Below are positions 1-12,035 of a stretch of 64,000 nucleotides of DNA, one piece after another. A program made the position numbers and the translations under genes. The notes below the pieces were generated by a model. It had not been told where the DNA came from and did not search any database. It saw nothing but the letters and a program-made list of their open reading frames with translations. Numbering within the stretch: the stretch's first letter is position 1; every line of letters begins with the position of its first letter. The stretch is from Topomyia yanbarensis (Eukaryota > Arthropoda > Insecta > Diptera > Culicidae). The stretch covers positions 469,212,766-469,276,765 of the forward strand of contig NC_080671.1 of the NCBI RefSeq assembly GCF_030247195.1, read 5' to 3'.

Positions 1-581
1 AGACTATACCCTCTTGTGTTGGTATATCTTCTTCCCCACATCACTGCCCAATTCCACGATGACTACCGGTCTTCGTCTGGCCAGCTCTCCAGTTAGCTCA
101 TCTAGCATTCGGTGGAACTGGTCTACCGTCCAGGAGGTGCGTAGCAGCTACATTTAAAAATTCCCTTAATTTTGGCAATCACGAAGCTAAGTTTGAAACC
201 ACTTTCTGTCCATCACATGAATTGCAGCCATTCCTGTTCTACCCGCCGCCCAGTTGCCGTTGTCGATAGGGACTCGATACGGCTCCGCATTAATTGCAAC
301 ATCGCATTTCATTTCTGATGTAGACTACCACAACAGTTGCTGTGCAATGATTGAGGTTTAACTGAGTCACCTCCATCACTTCTGGCTTTTGCACACTTTC
401 CCACCCTACTTTGTGCATGCACTTCGGACTTAAGGACGTAGCCAGCAATAGGGACGCCTACCAATCGGCGATTACTTTCTCAGTTTCTCGTCTTGACTAG
501 TTGATTAGACTAATTCTTAATCCGATTAATGTAACGCTGGAGGCCGCTGATTTAATCTTCCTTTTTGCCCATCTATTGGAT
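1..581. other. No gene recognised
   Basis: No open frame, repeat pair or family motif could be supported here. It borders a decayed transposase and is probably old degenerate sequence. Confidence 0.5.
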
Positions 582-1059
582 CTATTTTATTCCATCTATT
601 GGACGCAGCTGAGAATAATTTGGGAGATTCAGCTCTCTTAGGATCTCCATTGCTGTTGAGTCGCACGCCATTGATATAATAGCAACTGGCTTATCCATCA
701 CAAAAATGCTGATGTTCTTGCCACAGGAAAAGATCCCTTGCCAAACCATAATTCTTTTTCGTGAAAACAATCTTGAATTTTTCAAGAAACTTTCCGCGAG
801 TGATTTTCGGACACGTATTCGCTAACAGTACAGCGGTTAGTATTCAGTTCTTTCTCCAAATAGTTGTCAGAGTTGTTGGGAACAGGCTTGCTTTTCCGAA
901 TAAGCTAAGGTTGCTCAGAAGTGCAGTTGATAATAAACGGTTCCATTCCGACGCATTAGTTGCACTTTGTTTCCTTCTGCTTTTTAATCCTCGAATAAAA
1001 TTTCTTTTAGTATAATCCAGTAGTTTCCTGTCATGCTCATTCGAGAATGGACGGACCAA
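582..1059 (-). pseudogene. Tc1/mariner (DD37E-type) transposase relic
   Basis: A decayed IS630-Tc1-mariner transposase read on the minus strand in at least two frames. In the frame spanning 582-785 the motif IMVWQGIFSCGK matches the block around the first part of the catalytic core, and NLPNYSQLRPID matches the block that carries the third catalytic acidic residue; the final position is Asp, where Glu is usual in the DD37E family known from mosquitoes. The stretch between the two blocks is far too short, so the segment with the second catalytic Asp has been deleted. The part from about 790 to 1059 lies in another frame and is only weakly recognisable. No terminal inverted repeats were seen. 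Family assignment is from remembered motifs; confidence is good for Tc1/mariner and moderate for DD37E. Confidence 0.65.
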
Positions 1060-2404
1060 TTTCGTTATAATAATTTAGGGAAAAATCGCATCTCGAGCCG
1101 TTAGTTCTCCTTCGACAAAAGGAGCTTTCTTCACATAAACATTCTGTTTGCATAGAAGGTAAAGCAATGCAACCTGGCGCAGCGGACGCGCTTGAGCCGA
1201 AGCTGCAACAACGAATAAAGCAGTAAATCAAGTTGTTTTTGTTCTATCTCTTCCCAGCATGGATGGCTTTCCTCGAGTGGCTCACCACATAAAATTTTTA
1301 TCAACAATTCTATTATCATATAATTTTCCCAAAATGGAATCCTTGGATAATCATTTATCGATTATTAGATATCGGATAATCGTAGAGGGACTAGTGTGCG
1401 CTAGGAGGTTGATATCACAATTATCTTGCCCCGGGCAAACCAAGCATAGAGGCCGTGTTGCATCCGGCGGCAGAAACCCAAGGATTGATCCACTGCGTTC
1501 CAAAAGCAAGACAACTTCTTCATATCCTGCATCTTTTAGACTTCCTAATTTTGTGTATTCAGGGGACCTTCTCCTGGATTCGGTAAGGCAATATACGAGA
1601 TTTTTTTGGGGAAAAATTGAAAGACATACGAACTTCTGCTTTTGATCTTTTATTCCTTATTTATCGATAATTGGAAAATAATTTTTTTTTCTCGAAAATT
1701 CAAAATGACGGCTTCAAAATGGCGTTTTTCTTGAAAACATGTTTTTTCTTCTAACGGCTACAACAGGCTTGTACTATTGATCTGATTTCCTTTATTGAAA
1801 TAATGTTTGGAAGTATATACTTTTTTTGTATGACTCATACCTAAGACTGGTAATTATTTATTTATAATTTTCAAACGAGAAGAAAGTCCCCTTAAATTAG
1901 CAAATGATTTCTTATATTTCTTCTTATCTATTCCTAATTAACCACGTTGCTTCTTTTTCTGGTCCTAGAATGTGCGCCTTACAAAGAAAGGTTTTAACTT
2001 AAGTTAATGCTCATTTTGGGCCGCTCAAAATCATTTCAGATTCTCATCGCGAATACAATCGGTACCTTTTTACCTTGCAGTCTCAATTTATTTACCAATC
2101 TAAGTTTTTTTTTCTAGATTATTTGGTGTGTTATGCTTGACTCCTTTATCTTTTCCAATAATATTATTTGAAGTTAATATATCGCTAGAGATTTACTCGC
2201 TTTTCGTCATCGGTAATCCTAAAACATATTGTTAGGCACCTAATGAGTCTTCAGTTTCCCAGACGCCCAGATATTCCTAAAAACTTGAATTGAGCGCAAA
2301 TTTCAACACAATTTTTAATCGAATATCTATCCCTATTCTGAAGGAGGGATCCATGACACATGTGGCGTACGCAGTAGTATATTCGGCCTCGAGTAATAAT
2401 AAGT
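1060..2404. other. Unannotated degenerate sequence
   Basis: Short open frames occur on both strands (for example 1259-1645 plus) but none shows a recognisable domain. Nothing else could be supported. Confidence 0.4.
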
Positions 2405-2511
2405 GTCGGGCTAACATTTCTTGTTAGTACAGTCAAATAGAAATTGGGTTGACGATTTTCCGAGTGATGACATAACCTTTCTATATGAGAAAAGCAAAAA
2501 CATGAACCAAA
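2405..2511 (-). repeat. Partial copy of a dispersed mosquito repeat
   Basis: The stretch ending in ATAACCTTTCTATATGAGAA, preceded by TTGACGATTTTCCGAGTGAT, is a shortened minus-oriented copy of the repeat that also occurs at 43826 (plus) and 50095-50225 (minus). In the other copies this part is followed by a microsatellite and tandem units; here these are missing. Confidence 0.7.
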
Positions 2512-4142
2512 AATTTGATTCAAGATGCTAAATACCTAGCGATTTTGATGGAAAGTTTTCAAGAGATATTCTATTTGTTAGGGAAGCCTGCAATTGGATG
2601 CGATTGTATCACGTTTAAAATAACGTGGCATTACAGTCTCACAAGCCAGGCGTAGCAAAGCTATCCTGAAGATATATCCTGCAGATGCATTCGAGATGCC
2701 TTGCTAACTGTCTATGGAAGGCCAGCTGTTGAAACGTAAGTTGAAAATTTAAAATCACTTCCAGATCCTTCACGTGACTAACGCGTTCAATTTCTGTATT
2801 CAATAAACGGTAGTTAAAACCAACCGTTTCGTGCTTTACCAATCAGCGAAAACTTCAAGATGTTTATGGAAAAAATTGCAATTGAGCCGATGAGACGAAA
2901 TATTTCCAGATTATCTGCGAAGAACGGATGTTGAGTCTTCAGCACTAGATGCCATCATTGATGTAAAGAAGAAATATCAACGGGCTCAAGTGGCTACTAT
3001 GGTGCATTGCTGACGTAGAGGAAAATTGCCTGGTAATCTGCAATATTAACCACTATCTCTCGATTTGTGAGATAGGATCGAGACAACCGCAAAAAACTCA
3101 TTCAAAACCTCTCCATTTTTGCGATCGTTATATCTCGGTTCAATTTATCAAAAACGGCAGTTAGGCTGGTGTACATAACATCGATTTGAATGCGACATTT
3201 CATACCTTCAATTATGCAGGACATCAATAGTATGAATTTCTTATTTTTGTTTATATTTTCGAAATTCGCTTGGGGCATTCCGAAACCAAAAACTTTTTTT
3301 ACCGTTCTAAAGATACTTACATTCATATGCATATTATCATATCTTCCAAGACTCGCCCGTTATCTCCTAAAAATAAATAGATAACTGATTTTTATAGAAA
3401 ATTTGTCAGGTAAACAAAGCATAGAAGACCACGAAACGATCTGATGCTTGTAGAAAAAGTTATTAAGATAGATGAAGTAAAATTGGTGGATAGGCGGGAA
3501 AAACGATCCGCAAGAAGCACTCTATCCGGTGGTGGAAGAATCATATTGCATGCATAAAAAATAGTTCATGGAGCAATATGCATCAAGATAACTCATTTTT
3601 CAACTCTGCCAAATATTTCATACGGTTTGTTTTCAGATTATTTCATTGATTCCAGTGCGTAGTTCAACTTCTAAAAATAAAAAGAGGATCTTCCGAAACT
3701 CCAGATTCATCTGAGAGGGAGAAACTGAAATGCTTACTCGTACAAAACGTTGGAGTATCAATCGTGACCCTGTCGTCTTATCCATATTGCACGACTGTAA
3801 AATCCTATTTGTCGGAACCTTTACCCTTTCGGACACCCCCAACCTATTTTGAATATAATCGATAATTCAAGGAGTTCTTTGTGACAATCTTGATTCTCGA
3901 ACATACGACGAACGGCTTGCGAAACAAGGAAACGAAATTTAATATTAATAAATTAACGACGTTGATATTTCTATTGTCTTGTATGCTGTTCACCTGGATT
4001 CGAAATGTTTTTCGAAAAAAAGTTTGCTATCCGATGTTATAAGATCCGGAGCATCTAAATGTTACATAAACAAAGCGCTAGTCATATTTTTTCAAGAGCT
4101 GCATTAATAAATTAATAAAGTTTAAATTTATATTCACAAAAC
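2512..4142. other. Unannotated AT-rich sequence
   Basis: No domain, repeat pair or RNA gene recognised. Short open frames are at the density expected by chance. Confidence 0.4.
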
Positions 4143-5668
4143 ATGTTTCACAAATTCTTCGTTATATTCACAACACAACCTTCAAACAAACACTACGTAA
4201 CTGAATCAACTTTATACACTACCAATTGTCACTTTGTAACGAATGCAATTATCTGTCATCATAAAGGAACCAAAAACCACTCCAATCCCAATCGACTCGA
4301 CCAGAAATCTCCATCAAAATCCAACAAACTGAAATGCGCCAGCAGTCATTCAGTTTTAAAGCCTCCTAATGATTGTCATCAGCATCCATTATGTCGAAAA
4401 CAGTTTCTGTTGTTGTTGTTGTCATGGCTAGTTGCTGCCGCTGTTTTGGTTTGCCCCATTTCGTGTCAGGGCCTACTCTTTACCGGAGCAAAATGGCCCA
4501 TCACGTTCGAAAAATTATTGTTTCCCAGGAATTACAGAAACATGTCTGCGGCCAATTTCGCATCGCATTTCGCGTATCGCTTTTTTTTTCTTTCGTTCCG
4601 CAACCAATCGCGGCCCAAACAGGCCTGAAAAATGCATTCTCCAATATTTTACCCAGAAGCTTTCTGCGGAAATTCCTCCATCCCTATCGTTAACTTCATC
4701 TTCCAATAATGGTTGCCGCGGTGAGTTTTTATTTCTTCTTTTTTTCCGCCGTTCCTGAAAATAAAGAAGCACCGAAAATCTTCGATTTTTCATCGATACC
4801 CGGGTGAGGGTAATGATTATGGAAATAAAGAAAATAATCCAAAATTTACGGTTCCCGATACGTTTTTACGCTCAACGTGGTTGGCTTCCTGTCCTCGGGA
4901 AGTTTTTTTCGGGAAGCGATCAACAAACTTTTTTGATAAAGTATTGTTTTCGGAATATTAACCAATGGAAAATATTCAAACAACTTTGTCCTAAATCGAG
5001 AAAAATGATGCGAATGTATATGTATAAACTGCATTGGAGCGAACGACGGCAGGTCACGTGAGTGGGCTGCAGCGAAAGACGGAGAGGGGAGGCGTTTGGG
5101 TGTGATTTCTGCCAATTACACACCGGAGCGGATGCGGAGAGTCGGGGGAGCCTTCTTTTCCTGAGCACAAGTTTTATGAAAGCGACACACACAACATGCA
5201 AATACCAATCGAAGAAAAAAAAAGCAACGTTACACACGAAACGAACCGGAGAGAGATCCCGATAGGTACTTATTTTGCTGTTTGCGTTTTCAAATCCGAA
5301 AAATGGCAGCGAAAAACCATCGGCAGAAGCGTGAGGAGGAACAGAAGAAAAATAATCATATAAAATAAACATTAAATATGCAATACACTTCGGGCAAATA
5401 ATGAAGAAAAGAAGGCAACGCGGCACAGAAGGAAAAACTATTCCACACACGATCCGCACAGCGAGCGAACGAAACACGACACAACGAACAAGTCACGAAG
5501 AAGCCCGAATGGGAGAGGTGTGTTTACCGCATTTCCATTTCCATATGCCTGGGCAGCGAATGCGGCTAGGCCACGCCCTTCTCGCCACGGTGTTTCTTTT
5601 TTTTTGTTTCTGTGCCCTGCTGCTGCAAACGTGGAAACAGGCAGAAGCCGAAGCGCGCCTACTATGTT

Positions 5669-5706
5669 GATGACGACGACGACGACTACGACGACGACGA
5701 CGACGG
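5669..5706. repeat. GAC triplet microsatellite
   Basis: Nearly uninterrupted GAC/GTC triplets, with one TAC interruption. It creates poly-Val, poly-Arg, poly-Asp or poly-Thr runs in the open frames that cross it, none of which is credible as a gene. Confidence 0.95.
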
Positions 5707-5934
5707 CACGAGTACGATTGTGGCAGTAGCATATATTTACAAGCGCATGACGGAAACATTCGTAACAGAGAGGCAACTAACTAACATTTACAGAACTCAC
5801 CGAGAATACAAATAAAATAAAATTTTCCAATTCGAATAATAAACGAAATACAGAGAGAACGGAATAAAAGCCCGCAGAGCATTAAATACATACAATTCGA
5901 TCGGGTCTGGTTTTTCTGTACACACCGTTTTGTA

Positions 5935-6011
5935 CTGCTGCTGCTGCTGCTCTGCTACTGCTTGCTCGCTGACGGTTGCTTGCACTCTCGCTCTCTCTCT
6001 CTCTCTCGCTC
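5935..6011. repeat. CTG and CT microsatellites
   Basis: A CTG run (5935-5951) is followed at 5985-6011 by a CT dinucleotide run interrupted by CG. Confidence 0.9.
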
Positions 6012-6250
6012 TTGATACTGCCTGCTTGGTTGGGTTGGGATTGATCGTAGCGCACTTGCTTTTGCCACCGCGTGTGAGGTTTTGCTGGCCCATGGCATGC
6101 TTTGAGTTTATCGCACGTTCGGGGAGAGCAATCATGTTGGCAATCCACGCTGCCGCTGGTGTTTTGCTCTCTACTAGAGTTGCAGCGTGTTAATGTGCCA
6201 TTGCAGGCCGGTGGTAGACGAGCCGGGCTGCCAGCCATGGTGGTTAGAGG

Positions 6251-9247
6251 TGGTAAATATTAATTGCGCTTTAGTAACAAAACTAAATTGTTGCTTTGCT
6301 GCTAAGATATTCTTGAAATTCCTGAGTTTTAACTTGGGATTCTAATCAATTTGTAAAAGTGGCCTAAGTGGAATATGGCCATTTCGGGAGAGATGCCGCG
6401 TCGGGTGAGATGCCGCACTTTCCATATATCATATATATGGTCACTTTTATACGGTAATATGATATTGTGAATTTGTCTTTTGAAGAATTACAACATTGGA
6501 GATGTAAAATAATCCTTATTATTAACTTACGAAAATTTTATTAATGATTATGTGCATCCAGTTGCATCACGGAGTGCAGAAAAATGTTCAATATCACATT
6601 AAAATTTCGTTTTTTTAAGTTTTTTCGACTATGTTAGTCACATTTTTCCTTTTTACATTTTAACGACATTCAATTCTCCAATATTTTTACTAGAGATTAC
6701 TGGATAGGGAAAGTTATGAAAATTAGAGCCATAGTACTCAAGTAAGAGCAAGGATGTGAAGTATACAGATCGGGAAACTAGAAGTGGCAGGGTCATGGGA
6801 ACAGGCTTAATATCGTACGGGCTTAACTTTTGTCTTCTGCTAATAAGGGTCGAGCTTAGGCAGCATAACTACGAATCACTCGAGTTCACAGCATGTCTCC
6901 TGGCATAGACAGACTTGTCGCTTATTTATTATTGGCAAATATAAAGCAAAGCTGGGCTGATATCACAGTTGAATTCTTACCAAGTGAATATGAATATGAG
7001 GATATGAATATTGTTCCACCATGAAATATCTTGATCTTCAACGAGACCGAAGTGATTGACCGTCCAGGACCTAGAAACTGATTTGCAGTATCTGATTATC
7101 CAGAAAACATTATGACATCACCAGCACACACCGCCTTCTTCAGCAAATTTGTGTCAAGCTAGTAAAATCTTTTTTAATATGTTACATGTTTAACTATAGT
7201 CAATGTTTATGTGGCTTTTGTCGTGACCATCAGTCTTGAGCTGCCGTCGTTCCATTGTGGGTTCCAATTTCCCAACTGTCTGTTGCAAGCTTCGCCAAGA
7301 GAATGAAATTTTTTTCGACTTTCGTTGCTAAATGAAATAAACAACATATAGCTTTAATCAATTGTGTGTTTGCTGTTCTCGAATGTAATTTATTCAATTA
7401 TTCTAGTATTGATGATTTTTGTGCAGTTATCTATTTTTATTTAAAAGTTTTATTCAATGCATGTTCTCATTGATTCACTAAAGAAACCTCCTTAAATTTT
7501 CACTTCGATCGTTTTATTCAAAAATAAAGTCAATCAATATAATATTTTTCGAATTTGAATTTGAATGTGAAGCGATGACTGTTTTGAGTTCATATAATAT
7601 TTTATTTTATTTATCCATCATATTCCCCACATTGCTTATCTTCTCTACTCCTAACAGTAAATGGTATACAAAAAATTATCGTTGTATCGAGATGGTTTCT
7701 GAAGGCTGTTTCGTTCTCGTAAAGCTCTTGATGTAAAGTTTGTGTCAGATAATGAACTCGGAGAAACTTGTTTCGTCTTTTCAGTGTTGTCAGGTAAAAC
7801 ATACGATTCTAAGATTGGATTCGAATTGCGATGTTCGAATGGAGCTCTCCTGACGTCCTGAACGTTTGTAGCCCCTAGACTTGCTCAGGGTGGTGAAATA
7901 ATGCTTGGGTGGATGAATTGGTAGCAGTCGCCTATGCGCTAGAGGGAACTCATTCATTGAGCGGGGGGGGGGGGTATCAAGCAACACACATGCAAGCACC
8001 GATGTTGCAAACCAACATAAGGCGGGCAAAGTGGAAACGCTCACTGCAGGTTGCTCACAAGCACTACACTGAAACAAAACTCTGGTGGAATAACAATGAC
8101 GAGGGCTGATAACTCCTTTTTGAGTTCGCAAGCGAATATTAAAGCTAGTGGTGTAACTTGCTAATAAGGGCCAATACTATTTGAACTAACTCACGGTGCA
8201 CTTCGGTAACATTATGGATTTATTCTTAATTGCTAACATGAACTCTATAACCTACGTGACGTCACTACGTTCTACTTGCGGTTTGGGTTTTAAGTTATGC
8301 CGGTGTGCTAGGGTGATCTCGGGCTAGGTTTCCGGGACTGCTGTCGACTGCTTGTAGTAGTTGAAGTCGATACTGGATATTAGCGTGTCGTTACGGGAAC
8401 CGATGTAGTTGTCGTTTCTCGGAGGCAATCACGTGGATGTGATGTGAAAGCTGCCTTGTCGTGACGGAATTGACCACGTGGTGTAGGGCCGAATTCCATC
8501 AGCAGGTGCGATATTGCTCTCGTAATAGCGTCTGAGAGCCGTGTACAATCTGTCCGCTGGTCCTTATATGCGTTGAGTCTTCTTCGCCGTGATAGATGGC
8601 TCATTCAGATACGGTCTCTGATGATAATTTCTGTGAATAGAGCGACTTACGGACGTAGATCCGAAGCCCGAGATAAAAAGGTTCACTGGGAACGTTTTTA
8701 TCGTTAGTACACTTTTTAATTAGCTTTTAACAAATTTCGTGCCTTTAGCTTTAGCCAATTTTACACTCTTAAATTTTTACTTTTAACACCGTATGTATAT
8801 GTCACCTCCTTTTATTCGTAACAATTTTATTCTTAGACTCAAAAATATTTTAAGCAGAAAATTTTAGAACCGTCGCGCACTTCTAACTTCGTTGGTATTC
8901 ACGGACAGAAAGAAGGTTCAGTATTTTGGCTGAGCGTATTAAAGCGCGATCAGTGAGTCTGATTCGGCGAAATAACGAAATCACCCGAACTTTGACAATG
9001 ATTGTGTTTCCGCTCAGCAGCCGTTATTTGGTCGCTTCACCCGTGGATTGCCCTCGGCGACCGATACCCTAACCCGCTGTAAACAAATGCCACTCTTGCT
9101 GGAATGCGACTGTGAGTACCTTCGGTGGTATGGAGAGAGGATTTGCTAGTCAAAGTGAGGGTCGGACTTAGGGAGTGGGAACTCACAAGCGAGTCTAAGG
9201 CTCATTTCATTGTGGCAGAGCCAACAATTTGGAATGGTAACCGACGG
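6251..9247. other. Unannotated sequence downstream of a gypsy relic
   Basis: No gene recognised. A 12-base G run lies at 7963-7974. The part from about 8230 to 9120 lies just 3' of the gypsy integrase (minus strand) and would be the expected place of a 3' LTR, but no matching second LTR was found, so none is called. Confidence 0.4.
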
Positions 9248-10202
9248 TTACACGTTTCTGGAATACTGTACACCTCCACTGCTCATCAGGACAACCCTAG
9301 CTCCTTCTCTTGCTATTACCGTAAAACGTTCCGACGAGAATGTTGGATCAAGCTTGGACTTTTTGTTGAGCCATGAACACAGTATTTCCGATGCCAATAT
9401 CGGAATCTTTAGCTCCACGTGCTGCGTCCACGTATTGTTTACTCGTGAGCTTGGCTTCACAATCTCGCTCCCTTATGTCCGAATTTCTGAATCATTCCAT
9501 AGACTGGGGAATGTTCCACGATACCTCCAGCCGACTAACAACTCAAAAGGCGTTACACCTAGTCGCGAATGTGGAATCAATGTATTATGATGTAGCGTGA
9601 ACGTAGCGCTGTAATGCTGGTCTCCAGTTTTCGCCTTCAATTTTAGCCGAAGCTACCGCTTTGATAAGGCTCTGATTTTGCCGTTCGACAATTCCATTGG
9701 TTTGAGGGTAAAGGGGTATTGATTTCCGGATTTTAGTTCCTTTGTTTTCCCAAAACTCAATAAATTCAGAACTCTGGAACGGCAGGCCGTTATCGCTTTG
9801 GATAATCATTGGACAACCCCAAGTCCGGAAAATCTGACAAAGGGCTCTATTGGTGTTTTTTTTTGCAACGGTATGATGCATTTCTATTACCGACAAATAT
9901 CGCGAATAGGTGTCAACGACCGCCAGAAATTTACTAGCTCCGGTTCCAGGTATAGAGAGGAAATCTATCTGGATGATTTCCCAAGGTTCTTCGGGGAGTT
10001 CTCTGCTTGATAGCGGGAGGGGTGGATATTTGCGAGCCAAGACCGCACACGTTTTATAATTTTTAACAAACTGAACTGTATCTTGTGACATTCCGGGCCA
10101 CCAGGAGAACCCACGCATGATCCTTTTCATTGCGACTTTCCCTACATGACCTCTATGTCCCGAAATCAATGCCTTAATACGTAGTGCCTTAGACAGGACC
10201 AT
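9248..10202 (-). pseudogene. Integrase (Ty3/gypsy), broken
   Basis: Retroviral-type integrase that would insert the element's cDNA. The zinc-binding region begins HRGHVG, but the Cys pair reads YKTC, so its first Cys is Tyr. The catalytic core has all three acidic residues: Asp in IQIDFLSI, Asp in QSDNGLPF and Glu in NGIVERQN, with 35 residues between the last two (DD35E). The core frame closes near 9585. The C-terminal domain continues in another frame at 9248-9460, where FSSERFTVIAREG and GVQYSRNV match the conserved C-terminal fold. So there is at least one frameshift. The start at 10202 is not a real start: an in-frame TAA at 10206-10208 cuts it from the upstream part of the polyprotein. 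Confidence 0.9.
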
Positions 10203-11309
10203 ATTTTAGCCCTTAAACACTAGGTATCCAAGGAAGTGTAATTCTTTCTTACGCGCCTCAAATTTACGCAGAGTCACCGGCCAACGGTTTGTTTCGACTG
10301 CTTCCTTTACATCCATAAGTTCATTGTCTTGTTCAGTAGCCTTCTCAATTTGATCCCATGTGATCTCCATACACCCCGAATCCAACGTATAGAGGTAGTT
10401 GTTGGAGTCCTCCTCCTCAAAGGGGACGTGAGTAAATAGAACAAACAAAGAGTGAAATAGTACTTTCATTTCTTTCTTGGTTTTAACCAGCATGTTTGAT
10501 TAGTACTGACCTAGATAAAGCATCTGCTACGTTATGTTTTCCAGGTACTCTTTGGATTTTGAAATTATACGACTGAAGCCTCAAAGCCCATGATTCAGCT
10601 CGAGAAACGGCCCTTTTACCAATACGGTGATGTGAGCTAAATATAAACTCGTTGGCCTCCGAGTCAGTACGAATTACGAAGAAACGTCCCAACAGATAAT
10701 AGCGCTTCTTTTTGCGTTTGTGGGCATCGTTTTTCAGTTACTGTTACAACTTTTGACGCACAAGCGATAATCCTTGGGATGGTATCAGAGTTGTATTGTA
10801 TTAGAACAGAGCCCAAGCCACTTGGAGAGGTGTCCACAAATAACTCAACTTCATCTGTGGCACTATAGTATCCAAGTTTCTTAATGTCGTTCAACGCATT
10901 GTTTCGCAGGAAATTGAGTTCTCGTTCCTCTTCAGTAGTCCAATAGAATCTATCTGAATTGGCCAACCCTCGGAGACATACTGTTTTATCAGCGCGATTT
11001 CGTTTGAATTTATCTGTGAATGTTACCAGACCCAAGAAGCTTTTTACCTCTGCACAGCTTGTTGGTCTTCTGAAATTCTTGATGGCATCCATCTTATCGC
11101 TTTCTACCATCCAACCGTCTGCAGTTAAGATAAACCCCACAAAATTTGACTTTCTGGCTTCCATAAACGCATTTCGATTGATTGAGTCGAACATTGTGGT
11201 TTTGAAGGCGAGATAAGACTTCCGCAAGGCTAGCATCGTGTTCCTCTTTAGTCTTTCCATGTACTAAAATGTCATCTAAGTAATTTGTTACACCCTTGCA
11301 GCCACCCAA
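10203..11309 (-). pseudogene. Reverse transcriptase / RNase H (Ty3/gypsy), truncated
   Basis: The catalytic YLDDILVHGK motif (near 11270) and the following palm/thumb region are present, then the connection and RNase H domain. RNase H residues visible are Asp in FVDTSPSG, Glu in KEALLSV, Asp in RTDSEANEF and Asp in HNVADALSR. The roughly 150 or more residues that should precede YLDD are absent: the sequence goes almost directly from the protease end to GCKGVTNYLDD, which shows an internal deletion. Frameshifts lie at about 11140-11190 and 10664-10692, another junction at 10483-10493, and an in-frame TAA sits at 10206-10208. Together these exclude function. Confidence 0.9.
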
Positions 11310-11339
11310 GATATTTTTTTCAAAGATACAAGATATTCA

Positions 11340-11760
11340 TCGTTTGGAAACTCGAATAATTATCCACTTCACTGGTTACTGGAACCTTTAATCCGAGCAT
11401 CAGTACGCTATAGCGAATTGCTGTTGGTCTACTCAATAATGAACGTCGCTCGTCTACAACATAGAACTTTTCCATCAATATTGGTCGATTTTCTGAAATG
11501 CAAAGATATGCTTCGAAAGTGGCTATAACAGAAATCTCCCCAGTTGAGGCATGCGCTCTAAGCGATCTGTCTGTACGATTTTGAAGGTTATATATAGAAT
11601 TGCTTCCGGAACAGCTCGTTAGTGGGCGCCTGAATTAATCAAAAATTCACATTCCATTCCAGCTACTTTGGCTAGTATAACTCCCTCATCCTTAAGTGAA
11701 GCCTTAGATGATACAACGTTGATGTGTTTCATGATTTTGACCTGCGCTGGGTCAACAATC
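11340..11760 (-). pseudogene. Retroviral-type aspartic protease, inactivated
   Basis: Reading the minus strand gives GMECEFLINSGAH, which aligns with the FLIDSGA-type active-site loop of gypsy proteases. The codon at 11634-11636 is AAT (Asn) where catalytic Asp is expected. A stop follows just after the motif, and the next part (from about 11540, STGEISV-like) is in another frame. The remaining stretch up to 11340 reads as the end of the protease region before the deletion into reverse transcriptase. Confidence 0.7.
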
Positions 11761-12035
11761 ATTTAATGAAAATAAAGCAATTCCTATTTTTGAATACTGA
11801 TCATGTTGATATCTATTAATTTCTATACATGTTCACTTTCATTGTATCGTATTTAAAACCCTTTAATACAACTAATTTAAAGATTATTTTTGCATATAGT
11901 TCGAATTCATTTTATTGGTCTAGAGAAAATATTTAAATTTCATATTATAAATCAAAACTTAAACGTCAACAAGCAGTCATGAAAATCAAAGATCAGATAT
12001 CGCAAAATAGACTCACATTTTTTTAGTTTTCTGGT
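11761..12035. other. AT-rich spacer between gag and protease relics
   Basis: About 275 AT-rich bases separate the end of gag from the start of the protease region. Related elements normally have these parts adjacent or overlapping, so this is probably an insertion, but no inverted repeats, poly-A tail or target duplication could be identified. Confidence 0.45.

Larger units (their letters stand above)
4143..6250. promoter_or_regulatory. GC-richer, microsatellite-rich island upstream of dac
   Basis: This segment differs from the AT-rich flanks: it is richer in G and C and CpG, has purine or pyrimidine strings, a GAC triplet run, a CTG run and a CT run. Overlapping open frames occur on both strands (for example 4143-4628 plus, 4920-5477 minus) but their products are compositionally biased and match no family I know, so they look like by-products of low complexity. 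Similar composition occurs in the dac 5' region at 20.3-21.6 kb. It could be a distal promoter, a non-coding first exon or an enhancer of dac or of a neighbour; this is inference only. Confidence 0.3.

Noticed and set aside
1259..1645. 128-codon open frame, plus strand
   Set aside because: No recognisable domain, and it lies in degenerate DNA; no conservation evidence is available.
4143..6238. Several open frames of 85-185 codons on both strands
   Set aside because: They overlap each other in low-complexity, microsatellite-rich DNA, have biased composition and no known domain.
8230..9120. 3' LTR of the gypsy relic
   Set aside because: No second copy was found upstream of gag, and no TG...CA ends with flanking duplication could be fixed.
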